A DNA stretch of 64,000 nt, taken from contig JANVFP010000013.1 of the NCBI GenBank assembly GCA_027919835.1, forward strand, positions 124,001 through 188,000, written 5' to 3'. The stretch comes from Lentinula raphanica (lineage: Eukaryota; Basidiomycota; Agaricomycetes; Agaricales; Omphalotaceae). The notes under the pieces are model-generated. The model searched no databases. It was not told where the DNA came from and was given only the letters and a program-made list of their open reading frames with translations. Shown piece after piece: positions 29,708 through 41,810 of the stretch; position 1 is the stretch's first letter; each line of letters opens with the position of its first letter. Position numbers and translations under genes: made by a program.

Positions 29708-32700
29708 TCAGATTGCGGGGGAGGGTGACGGTGATGCAGAATGACCACCGGGAGAAGGTGGTGGACGAGGAGAAGTAGGAAGACCCATCATTCGTGAATG
29801 CCGATTGCCCCGATCAGACACAGAAATATTCAATCCTCGGCCAGCTGCTAGATTGGAAGCACGTCCATTCTTGCTATTGGCCAAGGGTGTGTCTGGAGGT
29901 GTGAGTCCATGTTGAGTACTGCCGATAGGACTGTCAGGCGATGATTCAATAGTCACTTCTGGTTCTGTGCCACTGTCTTCATGAATTGAATACTCGTCGG
30001 TATCAGATTGTGTTTCCTCAGTAGGAGCTAGATGGTTAGACAGTCAGCGAAGAGCTGATGTGAAAATTGTAACAAATACATACTGGTTAGGGATCTACCG
30101 GACAAGCCCAGGAGTTTATCAGCGGCAGCTTCAGAATACTGCATGCTATTTCTTCTGTCGGGCTCCAACTCAGGATTCTCACTCGATTCTTGTGGTATAC
30201 TACCAGCATCAACATTGAAAACCCGGTTGAATTCCCCAAGCATCAAGCTGAAGACACCAGCAGGTATACCTAATGTTGGGCTGAACACTATTCCTACATT
30301 GCGCATTGTCATCTTGTTGACGGCTGAGTTTTGAACGATGAGAATGAGATGAGCCGTTAGTGCACGGAGAAGGCTATAGTTTGCGATGGGAAGATGCGCA
30401 ATCAATTGTGATAGCTCCTTGATCCTTTCTTGAGCATCGACGAAATCTGGGTGACGGGAATGAGAGCATGTGATATTTGATACTAAAAACATACCTATGA
30501 CAGCAAGAAATCTCATATGAAGTTCGCGAGTCAAGATACTCGAAGGTAGTTCTCGCAAGAAGCTTTTGAGCAAGCCGGCAATAGCATGAGGATCCCAGTA
30601 TTCATCGGACGTTAAAAGGTCGATATCACCCTCTGATCCAGGTACATGTAAGGGTGTGACATACAAAGCGCAGGCCGTAAAGACTTACCAGCATTGAAAC
30701 GATCTTTTAACGATTTGATGACAGCAGAACTTCCACTGAGGCGATATATCCCTTCCTCTTGGTCTGCTTTCTTTGCCTCGAGATATTGTATGCAGCGGAA
30801 CACGATCGCTGGCAGGTTGGCAATTCGAGCAACGTCGAGCGACTCTTCAAGATTAACTCCAAATACAGCACGAGGCATGTACGAAGCCGATGGTACAACG
30901 TTTTTCTCTGATACAGTTTGAATTAGCACTGCAACACCCGACAAGAAAGGACGCTCACCTCCAGTTCCACCTCCACCAGGTCTACCAAAGCCCCAGAATG
31001 ACCGGGATTTAGCTTTCTCGCGTCTATCGCTGGAGCTGGGAGTCATGGTAACTTCGGAAGGGTTGTCTTTTCCAAATTTGTATCCAGCAGGTATAGGTGC
31101 GCCATTCATTGGACCAGATATTTTGACTTTATCCATCTTCTCTGGTGAGGGAACGCGCTCTGAAGGTGAAGGTCCGACCGGAGATGACATTTGGGACTGC
31201 TTGGACGATTCGCCACGCTGGCGATACAGCTCGGGTGACTGACGTTGTTGCGCGCGCAAGGTTTGAATATCAGGATAGTGTCCCATCTCAGAGTTTGCCC
31301 GCTGCCCTTGTTCCAGAGGTAGTGGTGGATTAGACAGAGGAGACGAGTCGGGAAGACTGGAAGGTTGACCTTGTTGCTGGGCTCGGTCAGACGTCCGAGA
31401 ATCCACAGGAGGGATCGATTTTGATGGACTCGAGTAGTTGTATTCGTCTTGAGAAGGGCGAGCGAATAGTTTGGCGTTCGTGGCATCTTGTGGAAGTTGG
31501 GATAACGGGATGGCTCGTTTCTCGGCACCAATGTCATCCTTGGAAAACCCCCGTGAAGGTTTTCTAGGAGGCTCGGAAGATACACTGGTCCTTGGGACAG
31601 TAAGCACAGGTTGAGCAGCACCATTGGCATGCTGAGATGGGGGTGGGGCAGAAACAGGAGCATACGATACAGGTTCCTCGCTATACGTTCCCGTAAAGTA
31701 TCTAACTAGGATTTCAACCCAGCTGTCCCTTTCGGCATCGCTTTCTGCACAAAGTACATGTCGAGGATGATTTCCGCCAGGTCCTTTCTTGGCCTCTACG
31801 ATGAGGAATGCGTGCCGGTATTCTTTCTCTTCGTCCGTGGATGATGTGGTAGTATTACGCTGTTGTCGGCCAATCTGAGCGCCGGTGACCGTAATCGAAC
31901 CCAGATGAGTGCCGCCCCGCTGCTGTAGATGTGAGGAATCACAACTAATTCGATGATATGTCAAGACGTACGGCATCAAAATATTCCAACACGGGGCCTT
32001 GCAACACAAAATAGCGTGTTTTCCATCCTCCAAAATTCTTCCCTCGCTTCGTTAAGTATCCTTCTTTGTGACCCGCTTGCATGACCGGCCGCATGGTATC
32101 CTTCACGATATCGGCAGTGAAAAAAGCAATCACTTCGTCGTTGTTTTTGACAGGAAGGTTGATCAACGTTTGAAGATATGTCTCAAGAACGGCCTAACAG
32201 CGAAACTCTGTTAGAAATCAATGATGATAAGATATAAATACGAACCTTCCGTTGGTCAGCTTTTGCAGGCGCATGGTCCTTCCAAAGCTTTCCCTCAGGC
32301 AGAGTGGCTATTTTTTTCCCGACACTTTTTCCAACGCTATTCCTCACCCGCTGATCTAGGCTTAGGACGTCACTATACATCTTCTCAACCTTCCAGCCAT
32401 CTTTTCCTCTACCCGGATTCACGTAGACGATGAACGATAATACTTCCTTGCCTCGGTCGTTCGGTCGCACGAACGAATGTGAAACATGAATTTTGGTATG
32501 AGGAAGGTCAGTAGATAGCAAAGGGAGAGCACGGAAAAAGCCAGCAGGTGACGGTGCAGTATTATTCTGCGTAGATGGTGTCAAATTCTGGGTGTCGAGT
32601 CGCTGAGGACGTGTGCTATCGAGAGGTACTGAGCTGTCACTGATCAACTGCCGTTGGTATAAGGCTTCTGCTCTGGCTTCAGCATGGTGCGAATACATTG

Positions 32701-34383
32701 TGGGTGGAGGCAGGGGGAAATCGTTGGATTGTGTTGGATCCTGGTGAGTATTGCTTGAGCGAGCTGGCGTCTGAGTTATAGGTTCGGAGAAAGAAGTTGA
32801 TGATGACCCTAACTGGCTCGGCAGTTGATCCTGGGAAGATTCAGCTGAAGCTGATGGGGTAAAAGAAGTTACAGAGCCGGTTGTCCTCGAAGGATCTACG
32901 ACTTCATACTCCTCGTCCGGTACAGCATCATCAAAAGCATCATCATCATCATCCTCGTTGTCGTTTTCGTCCTCCATATCTAAGAACTCTTGTTCCTTTG
33001 CACGATTCGGTGAAACCGGGACAGAGGACTGTGATAATGATGATGAAAATTTACTGAACATCTCTACTCTAGGACTTGTTGCTGGTGATTCGCCCATGTT
33101 TGCAATGTACTGCCTGGCTTCGTCAGGTAGAGATATCCGAGACTCTCGAGAGAGAGGATTCCGGAATGCAGGCGATAGCGCGGTCAAGTTGTTGCTTGTC
33201 TTTTGGGAGGTGGGGGAAATATGTGAATCATTATCTGAGGTAGAAGGTGTATGAAGAGATGTGATAATATGGGGTGTACCAGCAATTTCGGGACCAGATG
33301 ATGTGACTGGGGTATATATCGAATCGGACGAGTATCCTGCTGGAGCTGTTTGGGGGGTATGTTGAGAAAGATGTTCATATCTGCTTTCAGAAGCGCTGCC
33401 ACTATACCCCGAAGTTCCGTCGACACCATTGGAGTTGACACTATTGACGCTCTCGGTGAAGCTGCCCTTCCGAGCAGGAACTGAGGCTTTGTTCGGTGTT
33501 CCGTAAGTATTGGAACTGGAAGTGTAGGATATCGAAGATATGATAGAGTCGTTGTAACCATGAGCAAAGTGTGAGTATTTTGGTGTAGAATTGTTGAACG
33601 AGTGAGGTGGGGTTTCCTGCGTAGCAGAAAGTTCTGGTAACATGTCTGAACGAGGAGGAACGGTAAGTGGTGCCAAACGAGAATTGTTGATTATTTGTGT
33701 GTTATCTGAGCCGGAAGTAGAAGAAACAAGCGATGAAGTGGACACGGAAGCCGATGAGGTGTTCGTAGTCAAGGGTTCTTGTGACCGAGGGGAATGTAGA
33801 CTCTGATTGTGAGTCCGTGGTGTTACTGCTGACAATTAACCAAAGAATGTACATGAATTCGAAGCCAGAACGAACCTAATTCATCGGAGTAAAACCTCGA
33901 CATGTTTTGTCGAGGGTGGTGCTTCCCGCTGCCAGAGGATACACTGTCGGTGGCACTGTCAATACTCTGTTTCTGAGTACGCTCGCGGCTAGCCTGTCGC
34001 TTCTCAGAAGCTACTGGCCCGCCCGAAGCTAATGCCAGACGAGCTTTGTAGGTATCCCTTTCATTCCTGACTCTTTCCAACTCCTTCAAAAGCTGAGTAT
34101 ACCCCGCCCGCTGCTTCTCTATGAGTTTCCATAACTGAGAATTCTGAGAAGAGAGCGCATTACGGTCCGCCAAAGCTTGCTGGAGAGCAGAGAGCATAGG
34201 ATCAGGCGCTGAGCCGTGTAAAGCTAGTAAAGATTCGACCGTATGCGGGGCTGCATTAATAGAAGCAGGCAAGTTGGTCGTCGATGAATTTGCTGTAGGT
34301 AGGGTCGTCTGCCGATGTGGTGACGATGCGTGCAAAGACGTGAGTCTGTCACTTTTTTCTCGAGATGGCGACCTGGCAGACAT
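29708..34383 (-). CDS. BEM3: BEM3-type PX-PH-RhoGAP protein
   Basis: About ten exons, ATG 34383 to the stop at 29708-29710, roughly 1400 residues. Order of parts: Ser-rich N-terminus with a short coiled-coil (LWKLIEKQRAGYTQLLKELERVRNE, shown here only as an approximate region 34030-34140); a long disordered Ser/Thr region with an acidic DDDDD run; a PX domain (32245-32540); a PH domain with GYLTKRGKNFGGWKTRYFVL (about 31960-32080); a Ser/Pro-rich linker; and a RhoGAP domain (30040-30950) with the arginine finger in EGIYRLSG and the KSFLRELPSSI and NKMTMRNVGIVFSP motifs. This layout matches yeast Bem3, a Cdc42 GAP acting at sites of polarised growth. Divergent from the serine dehydratase gene, 207 bp away. 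Confidence 0.85.
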
Positions 34384-34590
34384 GTTTCATGAGGGTGCGT
34401 ATCAGGACGTTGAGAGCTCAGAGCTGCGACAATGGAATCGAACGACAGAGTTCAAGTTGAAGAGTTCAAGGAGACATCACGTGATTTCTTTATCAATTAT
34501 TTCGAACTTCATTTGTTGGGTTGCTCGCTGTCTGGCGGTGCTGAGATTATTGATGCATGATGATGTTTCGTATCTCTTACCTGTACCACA

Positions 34591-37500
34591 ATGTCCACGC
34601 TCCTGCGGAGGAGTTTTATCGCTTCCCGTTCTCGCAACTCGACGTTTTTTCTACGACCTTTCGTTTCCTCAACAACGACTCTCAGCAAGCTTGAGCGCGT
34701 GTCTGCAAATCCACAAGAACGACAATTACCCGAGCATGCAGTGATCTCAACTTTTGATCTGTTCAGCATTGGTGGTGCGGATTCACACATTCTGCCAAGC
34801 TCCTTCCCGCAATCGTCTGATGTAGTCGTTAATCTAGTTGGTCCCTCGAGTTCTCATACTGTCGGTCCAATGCGCGCTGGAAAAATATTTATCACAGATT
34901 TGAAGGAGTTGAATCTACTGAAAAAGGTTTGTGGCATTGGATCGTCGACAGAACTAACATCCCTCACCGCAAATTGATATGGGTTGATTGCGGCGTAAAT
35001 CTTTACTACACTCTTCTAACTACACTCTTCAGGTGTATACTGTCAAAATCAATCTGTATGTTCAGAACAGTACTTCTTATGCGCTCGGTTTTCATGGCAA
35101 TCATCATGAATCACAGATACGGCTCTCTGGCTGCCACAGGTCAGTACAGATTTTTGTCTCGTTGAGCCATGAATCACCTTCTCTTTAGGGAAAGGGTTCG
35201 TCTCCATTCGTTTCCAGTGCATGCATGTGTTCATGCATTTATGAAGGCATCATACCCCTCAGGCTATCTTATTAGGACTCGAAGGTTCCGACCCCGAGAC
35301 CATTATACCAACAACTATAGAATCACGCTACAATAACATCCTCACCAATAAGGTCCTGTTGTTGGGGGAGATCATCGTATACATTATGACATGGACCGTG
35401 ACATGCTCTGGAGGTACGTATCATAATTACGACTACCCTACCTTTACCTCACTCACCATTAGATGGGATCAAGTTCTCCCGACACATCCTAATGGTATGA
35501 GATTCAGCGCCTTCGATGAAGATGGTGACCTTCTCGCAACAAACGAATACTATAGTGTAGGAGGAGGCTTCGTCGTCAATGAGAAAACGAAGGGTGGCGT
35601 TTACCTGTTCCTCAATTCACTTCACTAAGATTTCTTATTCTATGTTCGTATACAGTGGATGAAAACCTTTTCTACAAAGGTGTAGACAAGAGTGTTGTGC
35701 CTCCGGCTCGGCTGCACCAGACACATTCTCTAGCAGAACCTTCCTTAAGTCCCCCTTCGACTGAACATTCGGAACCTTCTTCCCTGCCTCAGGATACCCC
35801 CGAAGCTGGACCGCCCTACCCCTTTGAATCCGGAAACAGTCTTTTAGCCTTGACTCAGAAACATAACGTGTGTCGATCTATTCTGCGTCGATGAGAGTAT
35901 ATTTCCTCACCATCATCCACAGATGACCATTGCTCAAATTGTCTACGACAATGAGAAAAGCTTTGGATATTCAGATGAAGACATACATCAGAAAGTGAGG
36001 GAATGCGGCTTTTCGCCACTCGCCACGTTAGGATATTGATAATAGATGTCAGATTTCTAGAATCTGGTCTGTGATGGACGATTGCATCCAAACAGGTGTC
36101 ACTGCTCAAGCGCCTACTCTGCCTGGACGTCTAGGTCTTCGACGACGTGCTCCTATTCTGTATCGTCGCTTGATGCGTGGATTTTACCCTGGAGTGATGT
36201 CTCCTTCTCATAACGCAAGGATTGAAGCTGGTCCAGCATCGAATATAGGTTCTAGTGGTTCCATAGGTGCACCCAATATCAATGAAGATGAATCCGTTCC
36301 TCCCAAGAGCAATTCCACCTTAGGTGCAAGACGTGTGAATCCTGCTAGTCCTAACGCAAGGCGTGCTCCCCGCGTTACGGGTGCCTTCGATCATCCCCTA
36401 TTGCCCGAGCCTCCGGTATGTGCCCTCCAATTCAAGATAATTCTGCTTGATGGACTGGTTTACAGAAAAAGACCATGATTCCCGCAGTGGACTTTCTTTC
36501 GTGTTATGCAATTGCTGTCAATGAAGTTAATGCTAGCGGTGGTAGAATTGTCACATCTCCGACGAATGGGGCTGCTGGCGTGATACCTGCCGTGTTAAAG
36601 TACATAATTGAGGTTAGCTGACTCCAAACATTGATTTTCATGATAATACTGATCTTCACACTTGACCAGTTTGTTAGCGACGATCCCGACAAAAGCGTGA
36701 TGACTTTCTTGCTCACTGCTTCCGTACGTCGTGTCGAACTCCCGGCTGACTGAATATAAACTTTCTGTGAAGGCAATCGGCATGTTGTTCAAACGTGGCA
36801 GTACAATTTCTGCAGCTGAAGGAGGATGTCAGGCCGAAGTCGGTGGTAAGTTTGCGAATGAGCTAATTCGTACTAGATGTGAATGTTTGCAGTTGCATGT
36901 TCTATGGCTGCCGGAGGATTTGCGGCATGCATGGTGAGCTGTTCTCAAGAGCTCATTCTTCGTTCTCTTTTCAGATCTCGCATCATATAGGGAGGTCAGT
37001 ATATATCTCCTGTACCATTCATCTGCCAACTAACCTGTATTATTGTAGCTTCTCCGGAAACGGTGCTTCAGGTATGTCGTGTATCAACATGTCAGACAAT
37101 TCTGTCCTGATGGTGACATAGGCAGCAGAGATAGGAATCGGTTTGTTAATTCCTAGATCTCAATTCCTAGAGAACAAACGTCGTTTTTTATAGAACATAA
37201 CCTCGGATTAACATGCGATCCGATCGATGGACTAGTCCAAGTTCCGTGTATCGTATGTTCTTTTTCTACATATCCATGTACTACTGTTTGACGCCCCCTG
37301 ATATGAAATGGCTCAGGAAAGGAACAGTCTAGGCGGTTGGTCAACATTTGTTGTTCCATCAAGTGATGCTGAAACCCCGCTAGCGGTCAAGGCCATCACT
37401 GCTGCTCAACTCTCTCTGGCAAGTCATGGAGTCTACAGTGTCACTCTAGATGAAGCCATTGAAGCCATGCGTCTGACTGCTTCTGATATGAGCGTCAAGT

Positions 37501-37722
37501 ATAAGGAAACAAGTCTTTCTGTCAGTTCTTCCTGCTCATACACTCGTGATATAGCCCTTATCTGCTTTCCTCAGGGTTTGGCTGTGAATATGTTTAATCA
37601 CGAATGTAGAGCAGGAACTGACCACACGTATTTTCAGACCACCGTGAAAATACCACTGACCGTACCCGCTTGGTGCGTTGGAGTATTTCTCTCCCATTAT
37701 TAGTCACCTGATCGTCTTGTAG
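34591..37722 (+). CDS. Mitochondrial L-serine dehydratase, iron-sulfur type
   Basis: About 15 small exons. The N-terminal 35 residues ([20 protein letters not shown]) look like a mitochondrial presequence. The beta domain reads [24 protein letters not shown] and [12 protein letters not shown]. The alpha domain has [54 protein letters not shown] and LATTVKIP. These are the signatures and cluster-binding cysteines of the 4Fe-4S bacterial-type enzyme that turns L-serine into pyruvate and ammonia, not the PLP-type CHA1. A Ser/Pro-rich linker joins the domains. One base appears missing in the G-run near 35366-35370: a sixth G would give [12 protein letters not shown] and restore the frame. The exon joining CM to SPETVLQ near 36930-37050 is also unresolved. 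So this is either a sequence error or a decaying gene. Confidence 0.75.
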
Positions 37723-38532
37723 TTGATTGTCAACAGCTGTCAACCGAACACTGCGGGCTTGGATTTTGAACGAATACACATTGCGTATATTCATCGTTGG
37801 TGGAGTATTCACTGATACTACGTATACGACTAGCATGCTTGCTGGAAAAGTGCTTTGTCGCTACTTTGATACTTTACATGTTCCTCATAGACTCCGTCCA
37901 TGCCCTATATCGGAGGACGTCAAGGTTGGAGGATGCCCTGTTTGTGCCGCAATTGCTTCGCCGAACGTGGTTTTCCAGCTAGAACCATAACAATACCGTC
38001 CGATGCCATCCGGAGAAACTGAGATCAGCCTCGTTGAGCGCGACTGGAATTTCACGGCTGTTCGGAGTTCAGTCTAGAGGCGTTCAATTCTCTCCCTACA
38101 GAAGTTGTGATGCCCACCTATTCATATTTGTCGAACGTTGTAGTTAACTTGATGGGCTCAACGAGGCTCAATGATGACAGGATGGAGAAGTTTGCAACAA
38201 GGTTTTGACTAAAACTTATGCGGGTTTTGTTGACCGCTCAATCCCCTTCAATCCCCCTGAATTCATCTTTCATCTTTCATCATCTACTCATCCGTTGTTA
38301 TCTTAATGTTTCAGCATTCATGTCAACGACCTTCATCAGAGGCTCCAAAGACGCCCGTTCCCCAATTCCTTACAATTGCGGGCAGCACTCCGTGGATTTG
38401 AACGGTCTTGTTAGCCGCGATGGCGAACCGTATAAATATCATGTTTTTGGCCTCCGTTTTTGCCTAGTCTTTCGCTCCGCCTGTTCTACTCTTGTGGGTT
38501 TTACTGTCGTTTGTTCCTAAAGCGTCGTTGCG
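37723..38532. other. Intergenic, promoter side of chitin deacetylase
   Basis: No supported gene. Short ORFs lack recognisable products. The region 38200-38530 has C/T-rich stretches typical of fungal promoters just upstream of the deacetylase ATG. Confidence 0.45.
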
Positions 38533-40518
38533 ATGGTCTTCTCGTTTCCATTCGGAACTCAGCTTGGGTTGCTCGTTCTACTGCTCGCTCACTCAGTCAT
38601 CGCCGCTACAGTAGACCGTACATCAGAGCAGGGTGAGGCCGCAATTGTTGGTAAGCCCTCCGCTCTCCATTTTTATGATCTATGCGTTATCCCTCAAAAC
38701 TATCAGATCCAACTCAGGAATGCACACCATACAATTACGCGCCTGTCACAAATCAGTTGCCCTCTTTTCCTCAGGTATGGGAGTCCGCTTCCATCCTGCC
38801 TGATGATTCGGCCGCTCTTGCGATGTGGAATTCAATATCAGCTAACATCCCCACAAACATCGCCAAAAAGGTTTGTCCCCGTTTGTCATTAGTTTCAACT
38901 TATTAATCCGTGGAGCATTGCTCTTCATAACTCACAATTTGACAGACACAACCTCCGCCGTCTAGCTACCCTTCAGATGACCCAGATTGTTGGTGGACCT
39001 ACGGTCAATGCGTGACCCCCAAATTGTCTAGTCTTCCTCCTGACATTGCTGCTGCTCCGGAGGTAGGTGTTCTTCTGCGCCAGTGACACCGATACGGTGC
39101 CGGTCTGAGGTTTTCCATATCATACTACAGCCTTCTACTCTCGGTTATGGGTTTGACGACGGGCCTAATTGCTCTCACAACGCTTTTTACGATTTCCTAC
39201 AAAGTCAAAACCAGAAAGCCAGTGAGTCTGTACTCACTTCATGTTGCCATAACCTGATTTCCTTGAAAGCATTTTACTTCATTGGTTCCAATGTGGCGGA
39301 TTTTCCTCTGGAGGCTCAGCGTGCTCTCGCCGATGGTATGTTTTTTTTTGTCAAGTGTTCTTTCATGAGTTGTCTGCTCATTCAAGAGAATTCTTTGATA
39401 TATCTAGGACATGAGATATGTGCCCGTGAGTGGCCTCACACAATATTCATTCGATAAAAGAGCTTGATATTCTTGATAGATACATGGTCACATCCTTATA
39501 GTGTGTATCTTCCCAGTTGTTACTATGTGCAATCCGAGACTGACATATGCCCCAGTGACAACATTTGCCAGCGAGGATGCTTTCGCCGAATTATGGTATT
39601 GTGAGTTTCTCTCATCATACAATATATCATCTATTAGCTGAAAGGCCGCGTGAACTTAACTGTGCTTAGCTGTATGCGTTTGTAGAATAGCTGTTCTGTG
39701 GAAAACGCTCACTCATACACTAGATGCAAATGATCAAACTTGCGGTAGGGGTAACACCTACTTGTTGGAGGCCACCTTATGGCGACGTCGACGACCGGAT
39801 TCGAGCCATTGCACATGCCCTGGGATTACAAACTATCATGTGGGAATACGATACAGCTGACGCCAGTGTGGATGGCAAGACTATAACTGATCAGACAGTG
39901 GTGAATAACTATAACGATTTCATCCAGAAGGCCGGAAGTGGAATCTTCAACCTGGTATGTCATGACCAACACCGGACACACACGCATATCCTTAGCTGAA
40001 TTTTTTGGACATAGACTGGGGCCATTTTGTTGACGCATGAATTGAATAACTTCACGATGTCGGAGGCTGTCGCCTTCTATCCTCAGCTCAAAAATGTTTT
40101 CCAGGTATATGCGCTATCGGAAATCATTGTCTGCTAAGCTCACGCTCTGCTAGCATCTTGTGCCTGTTGGGGTTTCATTGAATAAGACTCAACCATACGT
40201 AGAAACCAATTATTCTCTCCCTACCTTTGCCCAATGTGAGCATCCAACCATTTTGGTATCATGTCAACTTTTTTTCATCTATTATCGTTAGACATATCGG
40301 GAACATCACGAGTCTCACCTAACAACACAACACCTGTTGTTCAATCATCCACTACTCCTACATCACCATCTTCTTCTGTATCTTCGACGTTCTCATCCAG
40401 TATATCTTATCCCACAAACACAGCTATCCGCCGTCTTCGTTGTGGATATCATTCACTCCTTTTGGCAACTTTCTTTGTGTCGCTGTCCTTCTGTCTACAG
40501 GCTCTTTTTATTGATTGA
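38533..40518 (+). CDS. Chitin deacetylase (CE4), GPI-type, tandem copy 1
   Basis: About 12 exons from ATG 38533 to TGA 40518. The start is a signal peptide (LGLLVLLLAHSVIAA). The CE4 catalytic motifs are built across introns: GYGFDDGPN (the aspartates of motif 1), HTWSHPY (zinc-binding HxxxH), RPPYGDVDDR (motif 3), a WEYDTADA block and GAILLTHELN (motif 5). The N-terminal CEPYxY and DDPDCWWTYGQC segments are typical of basidiomycete chitin deacetylases. The end is Ser/Thr/Pro-rich followed by a hydrophobic tail, as in GPI-anchored forms. The enzyme would convert cell-wall chitin to chitosan. It is paralogous, exon by exon, to the gene at 41811-43862 in the same direction. Confidence 0.88.
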
Positions 40519-41810
40519 CTGATATGACTGGAATTTTCGGTGTTCGACGTTCAACGTTTGGCACTAGACTCTAGTAGTTCACTATAACATACTTCATGCC
40601 ATTCAATTTCCTGCATTCCTCCGGATTGCCCTCTGGATACTTTATACCATTTGATACCCGGACCTACCCTTACATATATGTTCTTTGTCCCGCGCGTCCT
40701 TAGTAGTATTAGTCCTACTTATGTCTTGACACTAGTATCATCCTTGCATTAGGACTCCAGATGGAACGATGGAGGACGCTTCACCTGCATCGTGATTCGT
40801 GAGACTCGTACACGAACTGGTGTGTTTGAACCCGGTTCGAACCTACGTTACAAGTACAACTTACAAGAGCGTTAGGCATCGACGAATGTGAGCTAATCCT
40901 TCTTGCTCTGAATTTTTTTGGAGATGAGTTATAGCGATGCTTCATGAAGTGGAATTTTTTCACTCGGTACCTTGTTCTTTTCTTGTCGTTGCCGGCGAAA
41001 AAACGTGCACTGACAACTTCTCTCTATAGAACATTTTGTACTTCAAATAAGCGGTTTTCCGTAACCCAGCTGCTCTGAGTTGACAGAGGTTGACAGTTGT
41101 AACTTGTACATAACTGGTTTCTGAGGTTCTTCAAGTTGGAACACCTAGTTACAACGCAGGAAAAACGGCAGAAATTTTAAGAAAACTTCTCGCCAAGCCT
41201 CAAGGGACGAGACTGTACTGATCTGATCAATATTATCCAATATTACGCGAAGTAACCTCCAGCCTCCAGGTAAGCAATTTATTATTTCATTCTTTTGCCG
41301 GCTGATATTCGAATCACGATAGCGATTTCATTGGCAGCTATTGGCAGTTGAACTTGGGAACAGAAAGTCACACTATTTTTGACCAAACAAGAACGCACCA
41401 GTAATTATACCCAAGAGCTATGGTGGATAAGTTGAGGATTGCAAGCGTCGTCTTGTGCTGTCAGGCAAATTCGGGGTGGAACCTGGTGGAACTAGTTGGA
41501 ACTCCACCGATTCGTGCGCGTGAGGTCTCAACAGGGTTTCAAGGCTCCCTGCATTTCCAAAGGATCCGAGCTGTCCCGTCGGTACTGAGCGCATTTTCAC
41601 AAAAATTTCCCTACTGGTTATACGGCATGTACAAGCCGTTGTCAGGTATAAGACGAGCCACTTTTCTCTTCGACCGATTTTTTCACCCCCAACTTTGACT
41701 GTTTCTCTGACGCTCACTTCTGAAATTCATTTTTGGACTGACTTTTCACTCCACCCGACGCTCGTTCATTCTGCCAGTGTTCCACTCTTGCCGTACTTTT
41801 TTTCAACGAA
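40519..41810. other. Intergenic between the deacetylase paralogs
   Basis: About 1.3 kb with no supported gene. It contains C/T-rich promoter-like sequence directly before 41811, and short direct motifs such as GTTGACAG repeated near 41080-41095. No TIR or LTR structure was recognised. Confidence 0.45.
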
